Shown: positions 63,901-64,000 of the stretch, piece after piece | How positions within the stretch are numbered: the stretch's first letter is position 1 | Layout of the letters: every line of letters begins with the position of its first letter | NCBI RefSeq assembly: GCF_001857945.1 | Contig: NZ_CP017770.1 | Coordinates: 310,001-374,000 of the forward strand | Source of the DNA: Paenibacillus crassostreae | GTDB taxonomy: Bacteria; Bacillota; Bacilli; Paenibacillales; Paenibacillaceae | Length of the DNA stretch: 64,000 bases | Reading direction: 5' to 3' | Notes under the pieces: generated by a model | Databases searched by the model: none | The model's input: only the letters and a program-made list of their open reading frames with translations | What the model was told of the DNA's origin: nothing | Program-made: the position numbers and the translations under genes

Positions 63901-64000
63901 TTGTAACACCCGTTCTGATGAATAACTGAGTTCCATTCGCTCCTGTTGTTGAACCACTGTAACCACCGATTGCTGCGATATTGGAAGCGAACACACTGCT
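60908..64000 (-). CDS. SLH-anchored PL9-like pectate lyase, 5' end beyond window
   Basis: At least 1028 residues; the frame is open to the right edge. From the N-terminal side of what is visible: a beta-sandwich module (to about 125), an Fn3-like module, then a right-handed beta-helix starting at DIYVSPSGTHDGSGSEGNPL. The helix carries NADGFAAKLTSGEGNIFRGC and NNIDDGWDLYTK, the calcium-binding and catalytic region of family PL9. Next are a Ser/Thr-rich linker, a beta domain and three SLH repeats (about 855-1025). It would cleave pectate or polygalacturonate at the cell surface. Alternative: another beta-helix polysaccharide lyase. Confidence 0.88.
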   Translation of the reverse strand, partial: SSVFASNIAAIGGYSGSTTGANGTQLFIRTGVTTPDGAGSQGIKASMLENVRPTANNTHPIQPYKLTLAKTNSGYSGNLNQGEEVIFFTPDILNAQDSKIYVGFYAARLATIEVSNIQFSVTATQTDPPKIEPPKQATEPEFEILSLAQTSDTDYELIIKSNVNGTVIVKEGQKVIAQDRSIESGKILSIPTLLPPNSNTNFSVTFLPDDTQELTSYDKIVRNFTVTTKSYLGDIYVSPSGTHDGSGSEGNPLDLDTAIQFVQPGQRIIMLDGKYVRNTSLKIKKYNDGKTGAMKTLIAEQGARPIIDFDKKSEGVVLSGSYWHIKGIDFTRSADNTKGFTVGGSYNIIENSNFYENGDTGLQISRTESSDNDITMWPSYNLILNNTSHDNVDPSNNNADGFAAKLTSGEGNIFRGCIAHNNIDDGWDLYTKAGTGAIGAVIIENSIAYNNGFLSDGKIGAGDKNGFKLGGEGIHVPHIIRNSIAFGNGANGFTSNSNPGVIARNNIAFNNAKGNISFTSYGNIQTDFTIDGFVSYQKDIKVRDSYPLALSSDANYMYNGTASVNKSGVELTDANFVSLVPVIPYTRDATGNIMMGDFMKWIAPQPKPGDDVDVPKGDETGNVSPVRNTDSSSIPPAIKGSLVKIITTLTGSTAHGKIDQTQLSRALAQATVDHRGMLQVEVEFPKTIGALGYELTLPTASISTSGKLQQIVVSTEIADVVLPGNMISHVDLTDSPTLALKIANADLNKLSAEVRKQIGNRPVIELSLTDANGNEIDFNNPDAPVKVTIPYQPAAEELELLEHITIWYVDNTGKPIAVPNGKYDAETGTVSFITTHFSQFGIVSVQKSFNDLVNFDWAKNEIEVLASKGVINGTSSITFSPSQNIKRADFIIMLIKALGLSATVDTNFPDIKPTAYYYDEVGIAKKLGIINGKANGMFDPTENITRQDMFLMTAKALRVADEWEDRVANLTELNGFTDRSDISSYAMEDVAQLVKAGLVKGDTHSRLHPLKHSTRAEAAMIIYQMDKSRQ

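Overview
The window looks like the chromosome of a low-GC, endospore-forming Bacillota, most likely Paenibacillus or a close relative. The evidence is a gerP spore-germination operon, an adjacent cwlJ-gerQ pair, strong AGGAGG ribosome binding sites, GntR/YtrA- and LacI/RbsR-type regulators, and large S-layer-anchored (SLH) secreted enzymes including a PL9-type pectate lyase. This is judged from the sequence and recognised families only; no database search was run.

Left end, 1-8.4 kb: an integron-like gene-cassette array. Ten small, unrelated genes all lie on the minus strand: a partial gene, a DUF5412-like membrane protein, an ankyrin protein, a hypothetical, a methyltransferase, a hypothetical, a VOC protein, an HD hydrolase, a histidine phosphatase and a hypothetical. 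They are separated by about 150-180 bp imperfect palindromic repeats with AAC/GTT cores. In five of seven cassettes with both ends visible, the 9 bp at the two ends of the cassette are exact reverse complements, and each cassette has its own 9-mer. This is what excision and insertion at attC-type sites would leave. At the upstream edge (about 8.02-8.31 kb) is a decayed tyrosine recombinase with integron-integrase-like motifs.

8.4-24.3 kb: a possible structured leader, a beta-lactamase-fold serine hydrolase, housekeeping and hypothetical genes, an ECF-type sigma factor with an overlapping anti-sigma-like gene, CNNM/CBS membrane proteins, cwlJ-gerQ, and a glycerol-3-phosphate-type ABC importer (ugpA-ugpE-ugpB).

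24.3-32 kb: three sites with the 11-6-11 architecture of Xer/dif sites lie in the same orientation at 24273, 27173 and 31962. The middle one is 48 bp beyond the stop codon of an apparently intact tyrosine recombinase. The segment also holds gerPA-PE, where the recombinase occupies the usual place of gerPF, an Hsp20-like gene and an Fsr-like MFS exporter.

32-54 kb: polyphosphate kinase and exopolyphosphatase (convergent, overlapping 3' ends), an alpha/beta hydrolase, a MurE-like protein without its C-terminal domain, a ytrAB-like GntR/ABC operon with a clear promoter and operator-like dyads, a NikABCDE-type metal/peptide importer divergent from a methyltransferase across a Zur-box-like dyad, and a complete ribose operon rbsRKDACB with a perfect 20-bp operator palindrome.

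54-64 kb: a DEDDh exonuclease, a DinB-family protein, a 1539-residue Vpr-like subtilase with cohesin-like and SLH domains, and, convergent with it, a partial SLH-anchored PL9-like pectate lyase running off the right edge.
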